Assembly: GCF_014529535.1 (NCBI RefSeq)
Contig: NW_023503555.1
Location: 6,324,001 to 6,388,000, forward strand
From: Bradysia coprophila
Taxonomy: Eukaryota > Arthropoda > Insecta > Diptera > Sciaridae
Length of the DNA stretch: 64,000 nucleotides
Direction of reading: 5' to 3'
Shown here: positions 42,906 through 56,500 of the stretch, piece after piece
Numbering within the stretch: the first letter of the stretch is position 1
How the letters are laid out: each line of letters begins with the position of its first letter
Translations under genes and position numbers: made by a program
Notes under the pieces: model-generated
The model's input: the letters and a program-made list of their open reading frames with translations, nothing else
Told to the model about the DNA's origin: nothing
The model's database searches: none

Positions 42906-43599
42906 CTATACAAAATAAGAGGCCAAATCTGCCGTAATTTGCATAAGAAACACTTAACGGTAAATTTCCGTTTATTTTTTAGCAATTTTCAATTTGATAA
43001 GAAACTACTTGATCAAAAATGCCAATAAATAATTTGCAAAAAAAACTTTTCCCACAAATATTTTGTATAAGAAACAACTAGGAAATTACAGCACAAAATA
43101 CATAGAAATTCCATACAATCAGTTTCTTATGCAAATTATTTGTGGTCATTTTTAGGAAAGTAGTTTCTCTTCCAATTTCGTTTAGAACAAAATTGACAAA
43201 AGTTTCTTATGAAATTTTTTTCATATTTTCGTTAAGTTTTCATAAGAAACTACTTGCTGAAAAATGGTTACAAATAATTTGCATAAGAGACACTTGTTTC
43301 TTATGCCTGTTATTGGAGTGCGTTGGTTTGACCAAAGAACTTGCGGTAGCTGTCAAAAGTTCACGCAAATGGATTTCTCATTCATTTAACACTTCCCATA
43401 ATTTTTGACAAAATAACTTTTCCCCGTCATACATGTCTAGTTGACGTGTATGGACAACTATAACTATATTGCTTATGTTATTCGTACAGTGCTTATCATT
43501 TTTCAAGTTTTTTGCGCCACAACATGTCTAAACATAATATCGTCAAACGCACTACAGAGACACCGCTCTCCCCTACAGTGCCCATGTGTTTTTGAAATA

Positions 43600-43824
43600 T
43601 TCCATCCAACCAATCAAAAACCAACACACAACATAATCAACGCTGGAGTGTATGCGTGTGCATTTTGACACTTCTCCGTCAGTTTAATTTTGCCAAGTAG
43701 TGAAGCCACTAATTCAAGTTTTTTTTTATTGATACAATCAATCGAATGATGCAGCATTAGCTAATTTATAAATTAAAAGCGCCGTAACTGACCACCCACA
43801 AAAAGTTGTTACCGAATTCCCAAG
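43600..43824 (+). promoter_or_regulatory. Probable promoter and 5'UTR of the DNAJB11-like gene
   Basis: CCAATCA at about 43608 and an arthropod-type initiator TCAGTT at 43679 precede the ATG by about 145 bp. No TATA box stands out at the right spacing. Start site not proven. Confidence 0.35.
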
Positions 43825-45425
43825 ATGAATACGCTGATCCTACTAAATTTGTTCCTGTTCGTTGTGCTGACAGCGGCTGGCCGAGACTTCTATGCGATAT
43901 TGGGGGTGAAAAAATCGGCCACTTTGAATGAAATCAAAAAGGCGTACCGGAAACAGGCCAAAGAATTGCATCCCGACAAAAACAAAGACGATCCGGATGC
44001 GTCCAAGAAATTCCAGGACCTTGGTGCCGCGTACGAAGCGCTATCTGATGAAGATAAGCGAAAAACGTATGATCGGTGCGGGGAGGAGTGCCTGTCCAAA
44101 GAACATGGCATGGACAATTCGGATCCGTTTGCCAGTTTCTTTGGCGATTTTGGATTCCATTTCGGTAATGAAGGCGGTCATAATCATGACACACCAAGGG
44201 GAGCCAATATTGTGATGGATTTGTATGTGACGTTGGAGGAATTGTACAGTGGCAATTTCGTTGAGGTATGTGTGAAGTCGTCAGGAGTATGGTGCGATGG
44301 ACGGATATATTGAATGTGTCTTGTCTTTCAGATTACTAGAAACAAGCCAGTCATGAAACCTGCCTCGGGTACGAGAAAGTGTAACTGCAGACAGGAAATG
44401 GTTACCAGGAATCTGGGACCTGGTCGCTTTCAGATGATTCAGCAAACGGTAAGGATATTTAGTGAACTATAACGCCTTTGAGAGCCTGTAATCGTCGAAT
44501 CGTTTTCGCTAATTTTCATGAATTTTCGAGAATTTTCACGAATTTCGTGAAAAGATCTGAATAAACATCGCCGTTAGTCACTCTGTGTAAAGCAAATATC
44601 TCGGCCAGAGCCTGTGTGATATCTGGTACGAAATTCTGTTGATTCATCTTCGAGTAATGACTCAGAATGATCACGAAGTCGTTAGATGTACCAATACATT
44701 CTCAAAGGGGGAACTAACAGATCGGAATGACTGAATGACCCAAAACCTGTATTCCATCCCACCGAAATTGACTCAAATCTTAAATATTCCAGGTCTGTGA
44801 CGAATGTCCCAACGTGCGCATGGTGAACGAGGAACGAATTCTGGAAATTGAGGTCGAACCTGGTATGACCAACGGCCAAGAAACGAAATTCGTTGCCGAA
44901 GGCGAACCACACATGGACGGTGAACCGGGCGATTTAATAATTCGAATCAAGACGGCACCACACTCGAAATTCGAACGACGCGGTGACGATTTGTACACCA
45001 ACGTTACGATCAGTTTACAGGTACGTTGAAACAGACATTCGGCAGGTGAATGGAAGTTGTTACGAAATTGTTCCGTTAGGATGCACTGACTGGTTTTGAG
45101 ATTGAAATCGAACACTTAGATGGTCACAAAGTAACGGTGAATAGAGATAAGGCGACATGGCCGGGAGCGAAAATCCGCAAGAAGGGCGAAGGCATGCCGA
45201 ATTACGAAAATAATAATTTGCATGGAACGCTGTACGTTACATTTGATGTGGAATTCCCCAAACAGGAGTTCACTCCAGACGAGAAAGAAGGTAAGAGGCG
45301 CGAGCAACTGGATTGAGTATTTCACCTTTCAACTGACCCGTTTTTCCTTCTGTTTTACAGACTTACGACGGATACTTGCCCAGTCATCAAACAATAGAAT
45401 TTACAACGGCCTGAATGGGTCATAG
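43825..45425 (+). CDS. shv: ER DnaJ co-chaperone, DNAJB11/ERdj3 (Drosophila shv) ortholog, five exons
   Basis: Exons 43825-44265, 44332-44448, 44793-45020, 45080-45290 and 45361-45425 splice in phase to 353 residues. Introns of 66, 344, 59 and 70 nt have GT/AG ends. An N-terminal signal peptide ([16 protein letters not shown]) leads into a J domain with HPD (49-51), the motif that stimulates BiP ATPase. A GF-type linker follows ([15 protein letters not shown]), then a substrate-binding region with CNC (164-166) and CDEC (188-191), the family's disulfide pair. [14 protein letters not shown] and [17 protein letters not shown] are DNAJB11 hallmarks. It ends NGLNGS without KDEL, as in the family, where retention depends on partners. 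The length matches human and fly orthologs. It would bind unfolded clients in the ER lumen and hand them to BiP; fly shv is also secreted at synapses. The reading frame is fully intact. Confidence 0.95.
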
Positions 45426-45890
45426 TAACGTGTGTGTGTGTTAGGAGAAACCTTTTCTTATTTGTACAGTCGCTAGGTTTTCTAATTATTGTTTTTTGTA
45501 TGGAAGAATGCCCGACAAATAGCCGAAATTGTATCACATTTTGTTTGTTTTTTGTGATTTATTTATTGGAGACGAAAATTAAAAACAAATTACACTTGAA
45601 ATTGAGTTTACCGAGTTGTGAGAAGATGATGGGCATTTGTTTCTGCTTTCTTAACTTAAAACATGTCAGTTATATCATTGATTCCATCAATACTCATATG
45701 GGTGATACATTCGTATCAGATCCCACTGAACGGTTCGACATCTATGCAATGTCGTTACACCCACAAAATGGTTTGTTCTGGATCTTTTGTTTTTAATCGA
45801 TGGTAAGAACTAACGAGCGAAGTAGTTCAGTAAACTAATCGGTGTCGAAGAGGACCTAATGGAGCAATAAAGGCACACGAAAAATCAAAT
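45426..45890 (+). other. Probable 3'UTR of the DNAJB11-like gene
   Basis: AT-rich sequence after the TAG with an AATAAA at 45866-45871 followed by an A-rich stretch, so cleavage near 45890 is plausible. A 120-codon frame here (45434-45796) looks like chance. Confidence 0.5.
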
Positions 45891-45894
45891 CTTA

Positions 45895-46560
45895 AAAAAA
45901 AAAATTCGTTGAAAATTCTGTAGTGCCAGGGAAGTCGGATTTCCGCATTTTCATTTTTCCAGGCACAATAGAGCTTGCAGTGAAAATTTGATTTTTAAAA
46001 TCCATCCATTTGTTCAATCTGCTTCCAAATTGGTTTCTGTCAACTGGCTGGTTGTAAAATTGAATGGACACCGGAAACCTGTTACTAACGCTTCGGAGCA
46101 AAAGTGTTGGAACAAACATTTGTTTTTATCTTAGATATTGTATACCATACGGCTTAACAGTGACCTTATGATTAACAAGGCTCGGACAGGCCAAACTGGG
46201 CGATCCGGTCGCTAGCTATTTTAGACCGTTAAAAATTTTAAAAATCAAAAAAATTATTTTAAAGGCATTGTCCTAGCGGATGTTGGGTATCCATTCTGGT
46301 CCTGAAGATGCACTCATGCGAACTACGGTATTTGGCTAAAACTGACGATCAAATGGCAAATAAAAACAATAAATTGAGGGGCAAGACAAATTCCTCGAAT
46401 TATTTATTTATCATTGCTGACCCGGCAAAGACAACGCAGCTCTGAGTTATAATTCCGGAAAAAGCTTTAGAAGCAAACCAAATGGTTGGCGTGGATATGC
46501 CATATCCGATATGGTGAATATTAATCGATGAATTTATTGTCTGTCAGATTATTATTATTT
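45895..46560. other. Non-coding stretch
   Basis: No gene recognised. A short mirrored GTGCCAGG/CCAGGCAC pair lies near 45924-45967. Confidence 0.5.
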
Positions 46561-46564
46561 CGTA

Positions 46565-46654
46565 CAGTCAGAGGCAGTGAATTTGATTGTTTGTGTTGAT
46601 CAGCTGAAAAACAGCTGAAGCAAATTCATGTTGAAATTTCACTGCCTCTGACTG
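46565..46654. mobile_element. 90-bp Tc1/mariner-like MITE
   Basis: CAGTCAGAGGCAGTGAA and its exact complement TTCACTGCCTCTGACTG form the ends, and TA flanks both sides (46563-46564, 46655-46656). At 90 bp it is little more than two termini. Confidence 0.85.
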
Positions 46655-46988
46655 TATGGCAAGGATACATGAACGTGAACCCTAACTTCGACACCCGTAA
46701 TCCGATTCAGCCTGTCCCAAACGGCTATTGATCTGTTATCGATAACGACGATAAAAATAATGACAAACTCTGGGTAATATGGTTCTATATATAGAAAGAT
46801 CCATGTTAAAAAATTGAAGTACAAGATTTGAAAAACTTTTATCTATGGAAGTAAGGTTTGTAGCTGTTCTTAGTGGCATAATGTTGTATTATATATGTGA
46901 AAAGCCGTCCCCAGCCGTCTTAAATTCCACTTTTTTGAATTTGCCGGACTTGTTTCCGCTGATTTGACTCCTATGGACAACCAAATAG

Positions 46989-47970
46989 TTTAGTCGATAA
47001 GGGATTTGTCCTCTGTAAACGTTTACCGAGCGGGTTGGGCAAATCGAGTGATTGGAAATTGTTGGGGGCATCGAAAAAATAGGTTCTAGAAGGAGAGACA
47101 AAATTTTCGCCCACTCTCGGCTCCGTCTCGCCTCTTTAAAGTTCAAGTGCAGAGGTGACTTTGTCGAGTGATTAATCCGGCTTTGTGGCACGTAGAATGA
47201 TGATACCAAACGTTTTAGTGCATTTTCGTTCCAAAACTAAGTATTTTTTGTGAAATTTTTTGTTTTTAATAAAATCAAAAATGGCGTAAGTTTTGTTGGA
47301 AACTTTGTCCTGTTTGAACACTTGTGATATTTGGTCTTTATTCACCTTTTAAATGAAAATCCGGTTGAAAATATTTGATTTGCAAGCAAAATATTCATAT
47401 TTGTAGTATATTTTAGGAAAAACTCTGAAAATTCAGATGAAAATTGGAAAACTGGAAAATCCCTAGTAAAGCATGCAAAAAGCATTTATCTGTATACGAA
47501 AAATAATCCGCGAAAATCGGTGGAAAATTGCATGTAGAATCGCACCGAAGAAAGAAAATCGATTTTTTTAAATTGTGCAGAATGAAACGTAGAACATTAT
47601 TGGTGAACAAAGTTTGACTCCAAAAATTTTAGTTCAAAAAATATTTAACTTTAAACTTAAAAATAAGAGTCAACTTTCGAGAAGAACTGAAAAATCTCTA
47701 GGAAAATTGGAGACTTTTACCTTTCATTTGAGCTATAACAAGGTATCCTACGTGTCACTCAGCCAGAGTAATCACTTGACAAAGTCACCTCTGCACTTGA
47801 ACTTTAAAGAGGCGAGGCGAAGCCGAGAGCGGCCGAAAATTTTGTCTCTTCTTCTAGAACCTATTTTTTCGATTCCACCAACCGAGCCCCCAACAATTTC
47901 CAATCACTCGATTTGCCCAAACGGCTCGGTAAACGTTCTGTCCTTACCGACTCGACTAAAAGCAGATTTC
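46989..47970. repeat. Inverted-repeat element, about 980 bp
   Basis: Arms of about 200 bp: the left has GGGCAAATCGAGTGATTGGA, AATAGGTTCTAGAAG and AAGTTCAAGTGCAGAGGTGA; the right carries the complements (TCACCTCTGCACTTGAACTT, CTTCTAGAACCTATT, TCCAATCACTCGATTTGCCC). The middle (47220-47660) is AT-rich with no transposase motif. The 149-codon frame 47614-48063 lies across the right arm and is not convincing. Confidence 0.75.
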
Positions 47971-48069
47971 CCCCCACTCAGGAGTGCGAGCTCGACATGT
48001 TACCAACTTGGTGATAGACGTTATAAGAACCCAGTTCATAGAATGCTGTATAGTATTTCGTAAGGGTCT

Positions 48070-51000
48070 ACAAATCGCTACTTAAGAAAGTAGAAGTTGT
48101 CGTTGAATAACGCATTCCCTCTACCGTTTACGAACACATAAAAATCATTTACGAACACATTTTTAATAAGATTAAAATTATCATAGAAAAGAAACTGGGA
48201 CATCACGAACATGTAACTATCGACGCGTTTAATCCTCTCTGCTTTTATTATGAAAGTGCCTAAAATCAACCGTCAATAGTAGATATTAGATAATAACTAT
48301 TACATGCGAAAGGTCAAATCAAAAGAAAAATTTGGCCTCAAGACATGAAGAATCTATTCCTTCATTAGTTTTACCATGTACACAAAACTCTTGATAAAAC
48401 CATTTTAGCAAGAGTCTTAATCGCTATTTTTTATTGTCGCTGTCGTCATAACATGAATTAGCATACTGGTAATGATTCACTCAGTGGGGTAGTCTACTAA
48501 AATACTTGGAAAAAACGACTTCAGTCGGGTAGTCTATTAAAAGATTACTTTCCGACTCTTACAACTAAACAAATTCAGTTGGAGAAAATTGAGCCAAGTG
48601 AAATGCAGATAATTTCGTTTTGAATTTTGTCAGATAAGTCTATTAAACGTCAGCCGGGCAGTCTATTAAAAGACTTGGAAAGAATTACAAAGAAAAGAAA
48701 TGAAAGAGATGTGAGTTATAAGTGTCGTTATTTTTAAATCTCCACAATTTTCTGCACCAACCGATCAAGCGACACAACGAATCGTTATGTTATCGTTGTG
48801 TTGTATACAGATTATACCGATTATACACGAAAAGAGTGAATGTTGTGTTTGGCCGAATCAACGAAACCAAATGAAACGAATAAATCCAAAGAAACATTAG
48901 TATTGCCCTATTCGTCAAAGAGTGAAGTGTTGTTGAACGTTGCGGTACCCGGAACCCCATTCAATTCAAAAAGATTTTTTTTTGTTAAATGCAAACAATC
49001 ATAAAACCACTTGTTTTGTTTCGTACTGCAAACAAAAAATTATATTTTTGTTGTTGGTCTTCGTATAATATACACACATTTGTGCCATATATACACGGTG
49101 GTCGTTCCATAATAAAACGGGAGAGACACCAGTGTTAATTCTATATTTAGTGATGATTTTGAATCAAAGAATTAATAATTTTGTGAAAAGTCAAATTTAA
49201 CAAACAAATGAGTTTCTAAAAAGACATTCGGATTATAATGTTATATGGTGGTGGCACTGTGTTTTATTGAAACAAAAAAAAAATGAATGAATTGACTCAG
49301 ACAAAGGAGACGAAAATTTTTATTTTTGAAAAGATCATTTGATCATTTTGTGAATTGACAATATCGCACAATTGTGTGAGTGTCTGCATTGAATCAAATT
49401 AGATTTCAGCGTATGAATTTGACAAATCAGCCAATTCATCGTCGATAGTTCATCGTCTGATTTTGAGCAGAAATTTAAAAGTTTTAATTGTTCACCAAGG
49501 ACAGAACAGTAGATATAAATATAGAACTCTGTGGTGCATAATATGGGCAAATTGCCAATGATATTTTTCATTTGATTGAATTTAATTGAAATTCGAGTTT
49601 ATATATCAGAAATTATCTGTTGGTTTTGAAGGTGTGTGCGCGCATTTGGTATGAGTAATAATTTGTATTTAATATTTAACCAAAAAAAGATTGAAATAAA
49701 TAAATAAAAACGAATGAAACGAAAAATCGTAATCTTTAGCAATGTTTGTGTAGGTTTATTGACTTAAACAAAAATATTTAAACGAAAAGACGAAGAAAAA
49801 ATTAAAAATAAATAAAAAAAAACGAAAAAAAACAACAATTTTATGGCTAAAACGTTAAAGCATTAAGTCAGCAATAAATTTTATAATATAAAATGCACAT
49901 AAATGATAATATTTGAAATGGGAGAATATTGTTATTTCAAACAGAAAGTGTCGTTTTATTAATAAAAAAAATTAAAATTCTGTTTGCGCAAGACGACCCG
50001 AGCGGTATACTCTTTTTGATGATAATAAAAAAAACGAAATATAATATTAACGAAGTGAGTGCGCGACTTATAAGTATTCGAAATTAAAAAGAAATAAAAA
50101 TTAAGAAAATTTTTTAACAAAACACAAAAATAAAATCATTATTAATCGAACAGGACACATTGCAACAAGTTAAGCGCTTTTCAGTACTTAAATTCCGATA
50201 TTCGATGCTTCTGATTATGGGATAGGAGAAAGAGAAATTGGTGAGTTAACTCGTTAACGTTAATTTTTGTTGTTAATTCGAAAATTACAGATTATTTGCG
50301 TAAGAAATTACAGACATATTCGAATGGAAAAATGGTTAATTTGATAGTAAAAACGTACAAAGCTCGTGCACCACTGATGATTAAATATTTCAATTTGGAA
50401 TGCTTTCAATCATTGTAGGTTATACTTACACCACAACCATACACGTGAAATTATATGTTGTTAATTTTACGGTCGGAGAATGCAGCCATACGACTTTGAT
50501 TGATTTGATTTTAGGCGGATTTAGGCAGATATATCATTTGTGTGTATACGGATTGTGTGGCGTCGAATCGAAATTGTTTCGAGATTTTATTAGTTTTGAA
50601 CACTTTGCCATCGAAGAGTTTAAATGCCTAACACTTACAATATGAAAATATGAAAGTCTAACGATTTATTGCTGTATCAGCTGAATGTGATTGAGTACTT
50701 TGTATAGCATATTGTGCACCGTGTTGCACAACGTCGCTGGTATGGAAAACTTATGACGTGTGCTTCAAAAATAAAGTTCTACGGAGTGCACAATATATTT
50801 TGTTATCTTGCGGCCAGAAAATACGTCATTGCAGTCACCAATGCACTGACAGTGCTATGCTGTCACTGGTTTTTTGCATTTTCTGGTCACAATACAACCA
50901 AGTACCGTTCTGTCTTGCTGGGCTGGGATTGTTGGCCTTCGGCTCGAAATGCAACCTTCCCACACCCCATGAAAAAAAAATGTCCAAGCAAGACAGTAAT

Positions 51001-53359
51001 GTACTATTACATGCTACATGCGTCGCAAACCGTATTTTTCAAGCACTACTTTCGACGTACTCAGCATGAAAAATCCAATACATAAATCGGGATAAAAAGT
51101 AGAGTTTTCGTGTGAGTTTCGTTGATCCGAGGCTTAAGCGAGGTCAATATACACACGAAAACGAGACTTTTCATCTTTTTATACTTTGTCATGTAAAAAA
51201 GTACGTCATCCGTGCGGCGTGAATAACCTTATTTTCTCCACTCAAATGCGGTGAGAGGATGGCGTTTTGTTGACGCTATCTCTGATGACAGTTCAAGTTA
51301 GACAATTTTTATTGTTTTTCCAATGTAGAGAGCCAACTCTTCTCTTTGCAACTGTCACTTTGTTTTCAAAATGGTGAAATAAATTGATGCTTTTGTTTCG
51401 TGGATAAAAACGGTTACTCACGCCACGCACGGATGAAAAATTGTAGTAAACAAATAACCATTTTGCAACAATGTATACTAATAGACAAACAACAACAGTT
51501 GAAATTAGTTTGAATAATGAGGAATTCGAGCGTCGGCTATTTGTAAAATTTCGTTGACCCAGGATTATCAAGAAGAAAATCTTCCTAGGATTTTCAATGA
51601 TTTTCTTTCCCATTTTGTAATTCAGTGAGCGAATTCGATTCTTATACAGGCTGTGTGCGATGCCATATGAACGTATTTTTTCGCACTAGTGCCTTAAAGG
51701 ATTTATAAGGGTTTTGTAAGGGTGCCAATTGTTGTAACACAATATCTTGTTAACATCGACTCTGCCTTGAGTTGATAATCAACATCTAGTGCGATAAAGT
51801 ACCTTTTTGTTTCATAAAAAACTATTTTTGCTAGATTTAGGGATTTCCATCAATTTTTAAGTATTTAAGGTTTTCCTTAGTTTCTTAAAAAAAAGACTAT
51901 TTTCTCAAATTTTCCCAACTTTCCTGAAAATATCAGGGGGAAAATGGAAAAATGCTTTCCCAAAAATAGTCTCTGTGATTTATTGAGGATTTTCCGATCT
52001 AGTTTTCTAAAAATAAAAAAATAAAAATTTGTTGAGAAAGGATTTTTTAGTTTATCCGACCCTCGAAGTATAGTCTACCGCCATCAAATAAAACAATGCG
52101 TTAAATTACATGAAAGTTCACGAACTACTAGAACCGTTCTTATGTAAAAATTTGGTAAAGGCTCAATCGTCCAAGTGAAAACGGTTAAAATTCGAATCGA
52201 TCACATTTGCTATCAACAGGGCGTCAGTATTAAAAATTAAAGCAGAACTGTGTTAATGTTCTTTTATTTAGCAGATGTTTGTTAAAACTAATGACGGAAA
52301 AGATTTTGTATCTAACTTTGAACGGAAGAAGTAGCAGATAAAATGATCATATTATCTCGATACAAGATACACTTGCTGTTAATTTGAAAAATGGTCCAAT
52401 GTTTAATGGACCAGCATCGATAGGTCGTTTCGCGGTTTAACAAAGAGTATTTAGCAAGTGAATTATACCTTAGATTACTTAGTGTAATTTTGATGGTTCA
52501 TATGGAATGATCACTGAAATCGCACACCTTGCACGGGTCTGACGTTTTGTCGGTTAACCCCTTTCACCTGTCTGCAAAACTAAATTCAGCCAATTGAATA
52601 AAGTTTTTCGGATTTTTTACTCTTTCCGGCGCTGCTCCCTACTACCACAACGACTAGATGCTCTCCTTTCTCGTCTAATGTCCAAGGCAATATGAATTAA
52701 TATTTGTATTTTGAATTACTGTATCAGCAAGGTACTCATTCACATTGTTATTTGTGAGTGTCCTGAGTCTCCTGCACCTAGGCCAATATTTTCACTCATA
52801 AGCTTTACTTGAAAATCTATATTTACGACGTTTTCCTTCTGTTCTGAAAGTTATGAAGGTGTCGTACACAAATGACGTCACTCCATGAGGATGGTGTTCA
52901 AGAAAACGTGACGGTTTTCTATCAAGTTTGGATCAATTTTGACCTCTTTTGAGCGACACAGGGCGAGGGCTAGTCAAAAATTCAGTAAAGTAGCGTGGGA
53001 TCATTTGTGTACGACTCAAAACTGGAAATCGATAGGTATATGTCGCCATTCGATTCCCATTAAATTAGAATCATTTGCTTTCCAAACTAACAATATTTTA
53101 CTACAATACCAACAACCGAGCTATTGATATTCCGACTAATTTAATGAGTAAGTTAATACGTATCGAATCGAAGGCTTCAATCCGATCGTTTACGTGTGTA
53201 ATTTACTTCCATTTATCCATGTGACCTAGAATACATTATTATAGCGATCATAGCACATAGCCTAAGGGATTGATTATGTTCTCTGCTCATATACGTAGTT
53301 AATTTGCAGTCACACTTACGATTTTTATTCAATAAAAATTCCTTTTCGAACAATTTCAG
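48070..53359. other. Long AT-rich non-coding region
   Basis: No recognisable gene over more than 5 kb. Visible items: a partial family A hairpin near 48245-48300 (GAAAGTGCCTAAAATCAACC), three loose copies of a GGGTAGTCTATTAAAAGA motif at 48490-48690, a palindromic repeat at 51088-51180 and a hAT-type relic at 51888-51975. Base composition and lack of ORFs fit an intergenic region or large introns. Confidence 0.5.
51888..51975. mobile_element. Relic of the CAGRGACTATTTT hAT family
   Basis: The right end reads CAGAGACTATTTTTGGGAAAG on the minus strand and the left side has GACTATTTTCTCAAATTTTCC, echoing the termini of the hAT at 25956-28808. The left terminus is degraded and no duplication was found. 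Confidence 0.5.
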
Positions 53360-53585
53360 ATGAAAAATTTACAAAATGCCTCCACTGGAATCCAGAACCA
53401 TCAAGTAGACCACCAATAAAACTGTTACATTCAGCCATGACGCTCAATCATAAATTTCAACACAAATATCAAATTTATAAAATGGAATGGATGTGCAATT
53501 GGACAACGTTACTGGTCCTGTACGTTTCATTGATTCTATTGCCATCGATAAACACGTCAAATAATGCCTGTGATTGGACTGGAAG
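53360..53585 (+). CDS. Candidate first coding exon with signal peptide (incomplete gene)
   Basis: Preceded by CAATTTCAG (possible 3' splice site) and ending AGGTAATT (possible donor, phase 2). In the relevant frame there are Mets at 53437 and 53482. From the second, the peptide runs through a hydrophobic segment (TTLLVLYVSLILLPS), then Ser/Asn residues and ACDWTG, which looks like a secretory signal followed by the start of an extracellular Cys-containing region. The frame is also open across the whole exon upstream of the Mets. No downstream exon was found within the window, so the gene would have a long intron, consistent with the AT-rich sequence that follows. I do not recognise the family. 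It could be chance. Confidence 0.3.
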
Positions 53586-53599
53586 GTAATTAAAATTGT

Positions 53600-56500
53600 G
53601 TTTTGCGTTGTTGTTGGCTTTTTTTTCAGTTACAATTTTATTCGATTTTACATGCTCGTTGCATTCTTTCCGACCATATGCGATGCTATCTTTATTATTG
53701 ATATGGGCAATGTCAGTAGAAGTCGATTTTTCTTACCAGCGATTTTGATTTCAATTAAGAAATAAACATTTTCTTATAAAATTGTGGGTATTTAATAGTA
53801 ATAGTTAAGCAGCTGGCTCGCGATTTTTTTTTCTTCTTCTACAAACTCCAATCGGATGAATATCATACAAAGTAACATATAAAATATCACCGTCGTCGTG
53901 ATACAGTACGAATAAGTAACTATTGCATACTTGCAGTCTCTCTTCTCTGTGGGTTTTTTTTTCTTCGTACCGATCGAATGCATGAAATGATATGGGCAAC
54001 AGAATTGAAAAATAAAATAAAATCAAAAAGGCAAAGCGAAAAAAAAAATATTTTATAAGAAATAACGATCTCGGTCCATTTGTGGAGTTTCTCGCGCGCC
54101 TAATCCATTTTCAGTGCATCAACGTCTGTTCTATATTTGGACGTAAATTGCATTGTCCAGTTTTGTATTTAATTTTTTCGTTTTTTTTTTATTTATTTTA
54201 TCTCCATGCTCATTTGCTTTCAATTCGGAAAAAAATTTCTGCTTAAAACCGTCTTATAACGAATGATAATCTTCGTTTCTTTCATAGTTTTTCCCCCCTC
54301 TCTCTCTATCTCTGCTGGTTCATCCAAAAGAAAAAAGGTAAAACGTCTCAAAGATCTCGAATATTTGAAAGCTAATTCAAATTCGTTTTTATTATGGACA
54401 ACGCATGTTTTATGTTCATAAATTTTCAGTGTCGTTGAACGAAAACAATAAAATGAACAGAACAATATTGTGACTTGATGCCAATACCGTGTTTAGTGCG
54501 GAATGTGAATGATATGCGATTGAATAAGAAAACGACTCTCGGTTACAGGGCCTACTATCAGGAAATTGATTGTTCATGAAGTTCTTGACAAGCCGTGAAA
54601 TTTTTAAATATTCGCCAAATTCTTGAGTTGTTGAATTCTTAAAAATTCTCGATATTCTAGAAAGAAAAAATCATGCAAATAGGCACTGATCGTCCATGTA
54701 CGACATCAAAAACATAGCTTATGACAACGATATAGCTGCTTAGAATCTTTATTTAAACGAACTGGAGTTGCAAAGCGTTTAGATATTTATGGTAGTGAAT
54801 AAGTACATATTCAGGAGGATCTCGAGGGGATCTATATGTCATCTGTTAAAGATAGCGACGACACAAATAAGCAATGAACTCTGGATAATTCGCCATGATA
54901 TATCAAAATAAATGTTAAAATCAATGAAGTACAAGATTTTGTTTCAACCTGCGAAATTGGCTGTGATTAAATGAAGTAATAGAGTCAATATTTGTATTGA
55001 TCATACATATGCTGCAGTTCAAAGATTTCGTTGAACAAATGTACGATATACCATCATGGTTCCATTTAATTAAATTTATTTTCGCTCAGATTGTTGTCCA
55101 CTGAATGTGAGTAATTAAGCGATATATATTGCTTTAACGGAAAAAAACATTCGTCTGACTTTAATTAAATTGATTAAATTGATCGTTTGACTTTACTATT
55201 GGACACTATTACTACAGACATTATTTTGTGTTTCTATTCAATTAGTCGATGTATCACATTATATCAATGTGTGCACATGTTGTTTGAGCACTATGTACAT
55301 AATACAGAATGTTGCTTGCAACAGAAAACAACATCAACAATTCTTTAAAGCTTACGTAATTATCGTGGTCCCTACATAAAATAGATTCGGTGACAATGTA
55401 ACCGTTACACTAAAATTCAATGTAATTACTACACAGCTTTTTGAATGTCTGTTCTTCGAACCGTTTCTGTATTTTAGTTGATACTTTCTCGGTTATCACT
55501 CTTACAGTATTGCTTAGCTTACCGAAATTAAGGTAGGATAGGATAAACTGATTCGGGAATTTGGCAACCTTTCAAGAACTTTATAGTAAATTCAAGAATT
55601 GTTGCAAATCATGGCCCATTTTCTGGAATTCTTTCCCTTGAAAATTATCGAAAATTCATAATTTTCCAAATTCCAAATTTTATCCAAATTTCGAGAATTT
55701 TCAAGAATTTCAAGAAATTTAATTTCTGAAATTCTCGAAAACTTGAAATTCTTGAAAATTCCTAAAATTTAAAAAATTCTTGAAAACAGGCCTTGTTGGG
55801 CTATTAATAGACCATGAAATATACAATTGATACTAAAAACTGGTGTCTCAGTTCATTGAATTTATGTGTCAGTCTTTGTTAATTAAAATTCCAAAAATTC
55901 AATACTTATAACCACCCACGCCACTGAGCCCACGACACCAAAGACACCTTTGACAAAATATATGTTTTAAATGATCGCAATTGAAAAGGACAATCATTTT
56001 CCATCCTCACATTTTCTGTTGATGGAAGTAAATGCAGGAGATTTATAATGAAGTCAGTGACTTTGAACAAAATTGACAACTGTCAATCCCTCTGTTTCTC
56101 GGTATCAACGGATTACCACACCAGCACAAATTTTCTTTATTCCAAATTGTGTTGCCGTTCATTTCCAACAACCTCACTCAATAATTGTGTTTAGTCACTG
56201 AGAGCACTCAAATAAGAAAAACACTAACGTTCGCTTTGTTTACGAAACCACAAATCTTATCTCCATTATAAAGAAAACATTTTCCTCAAAATAATGGGAC
56301 TCTTTCAGTCGAACCGTCTACCTACGTGTCAAGGAACCCAAACACTTTGAACGTTATATTTACTCTTAGATTTAAGCATGTTGATAACAATAATTTCTCT
56401 TGTTGGTTGATCCATTATTCTTCATATTTTATGAAGATAATGTGATGTGTGTACCCCGTAGCGGAATCATTTTACACCCACAAACTGTACTACAATAAAC

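Larger units (their letters stand above)
42366..43433. repeat. Large compound inverted-repeat element
   Basis: TTATGACGGGGAAGTGTTTTG (42366-42386) is mirrored by CAAAATAACTTTTCCCCGTCATA (43411-43433). Just inside, CAACGCACTCCAA (about 42405) is mirrored by TTGGAGTGCGTTG (about 43313). The interior has several inverted and direct copies of GCATAAGAAAC(A/T)ACTTG and the MITE at 42447-42651. It reads as successive insertions. Confidence 0.55.

Noticed and set aside
45434..45796. A second gene downstream of the DnaJ gene
   Set aside because: The frame lies in the probable 3'UTR before the poly(A) signal and has no recognisable domain.
47614..48063. A 149-codon ORF as a gene
   Set aside because: It overlaps the right arm of an inverted repeat whose left arm carries the complementary frame.
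50714..51085. A 123-codon ORF as a gene
   Set aside because: It has no recognisable domain, a competing overlapping frame and hairpin-like DNA inside. It is likely chance.
54547..55795. A hAT element bounded by CAGGGCCTACTAT and AACAGGCCTTG
   Set aside because: The ends match poorly and the flanks show no duplication.
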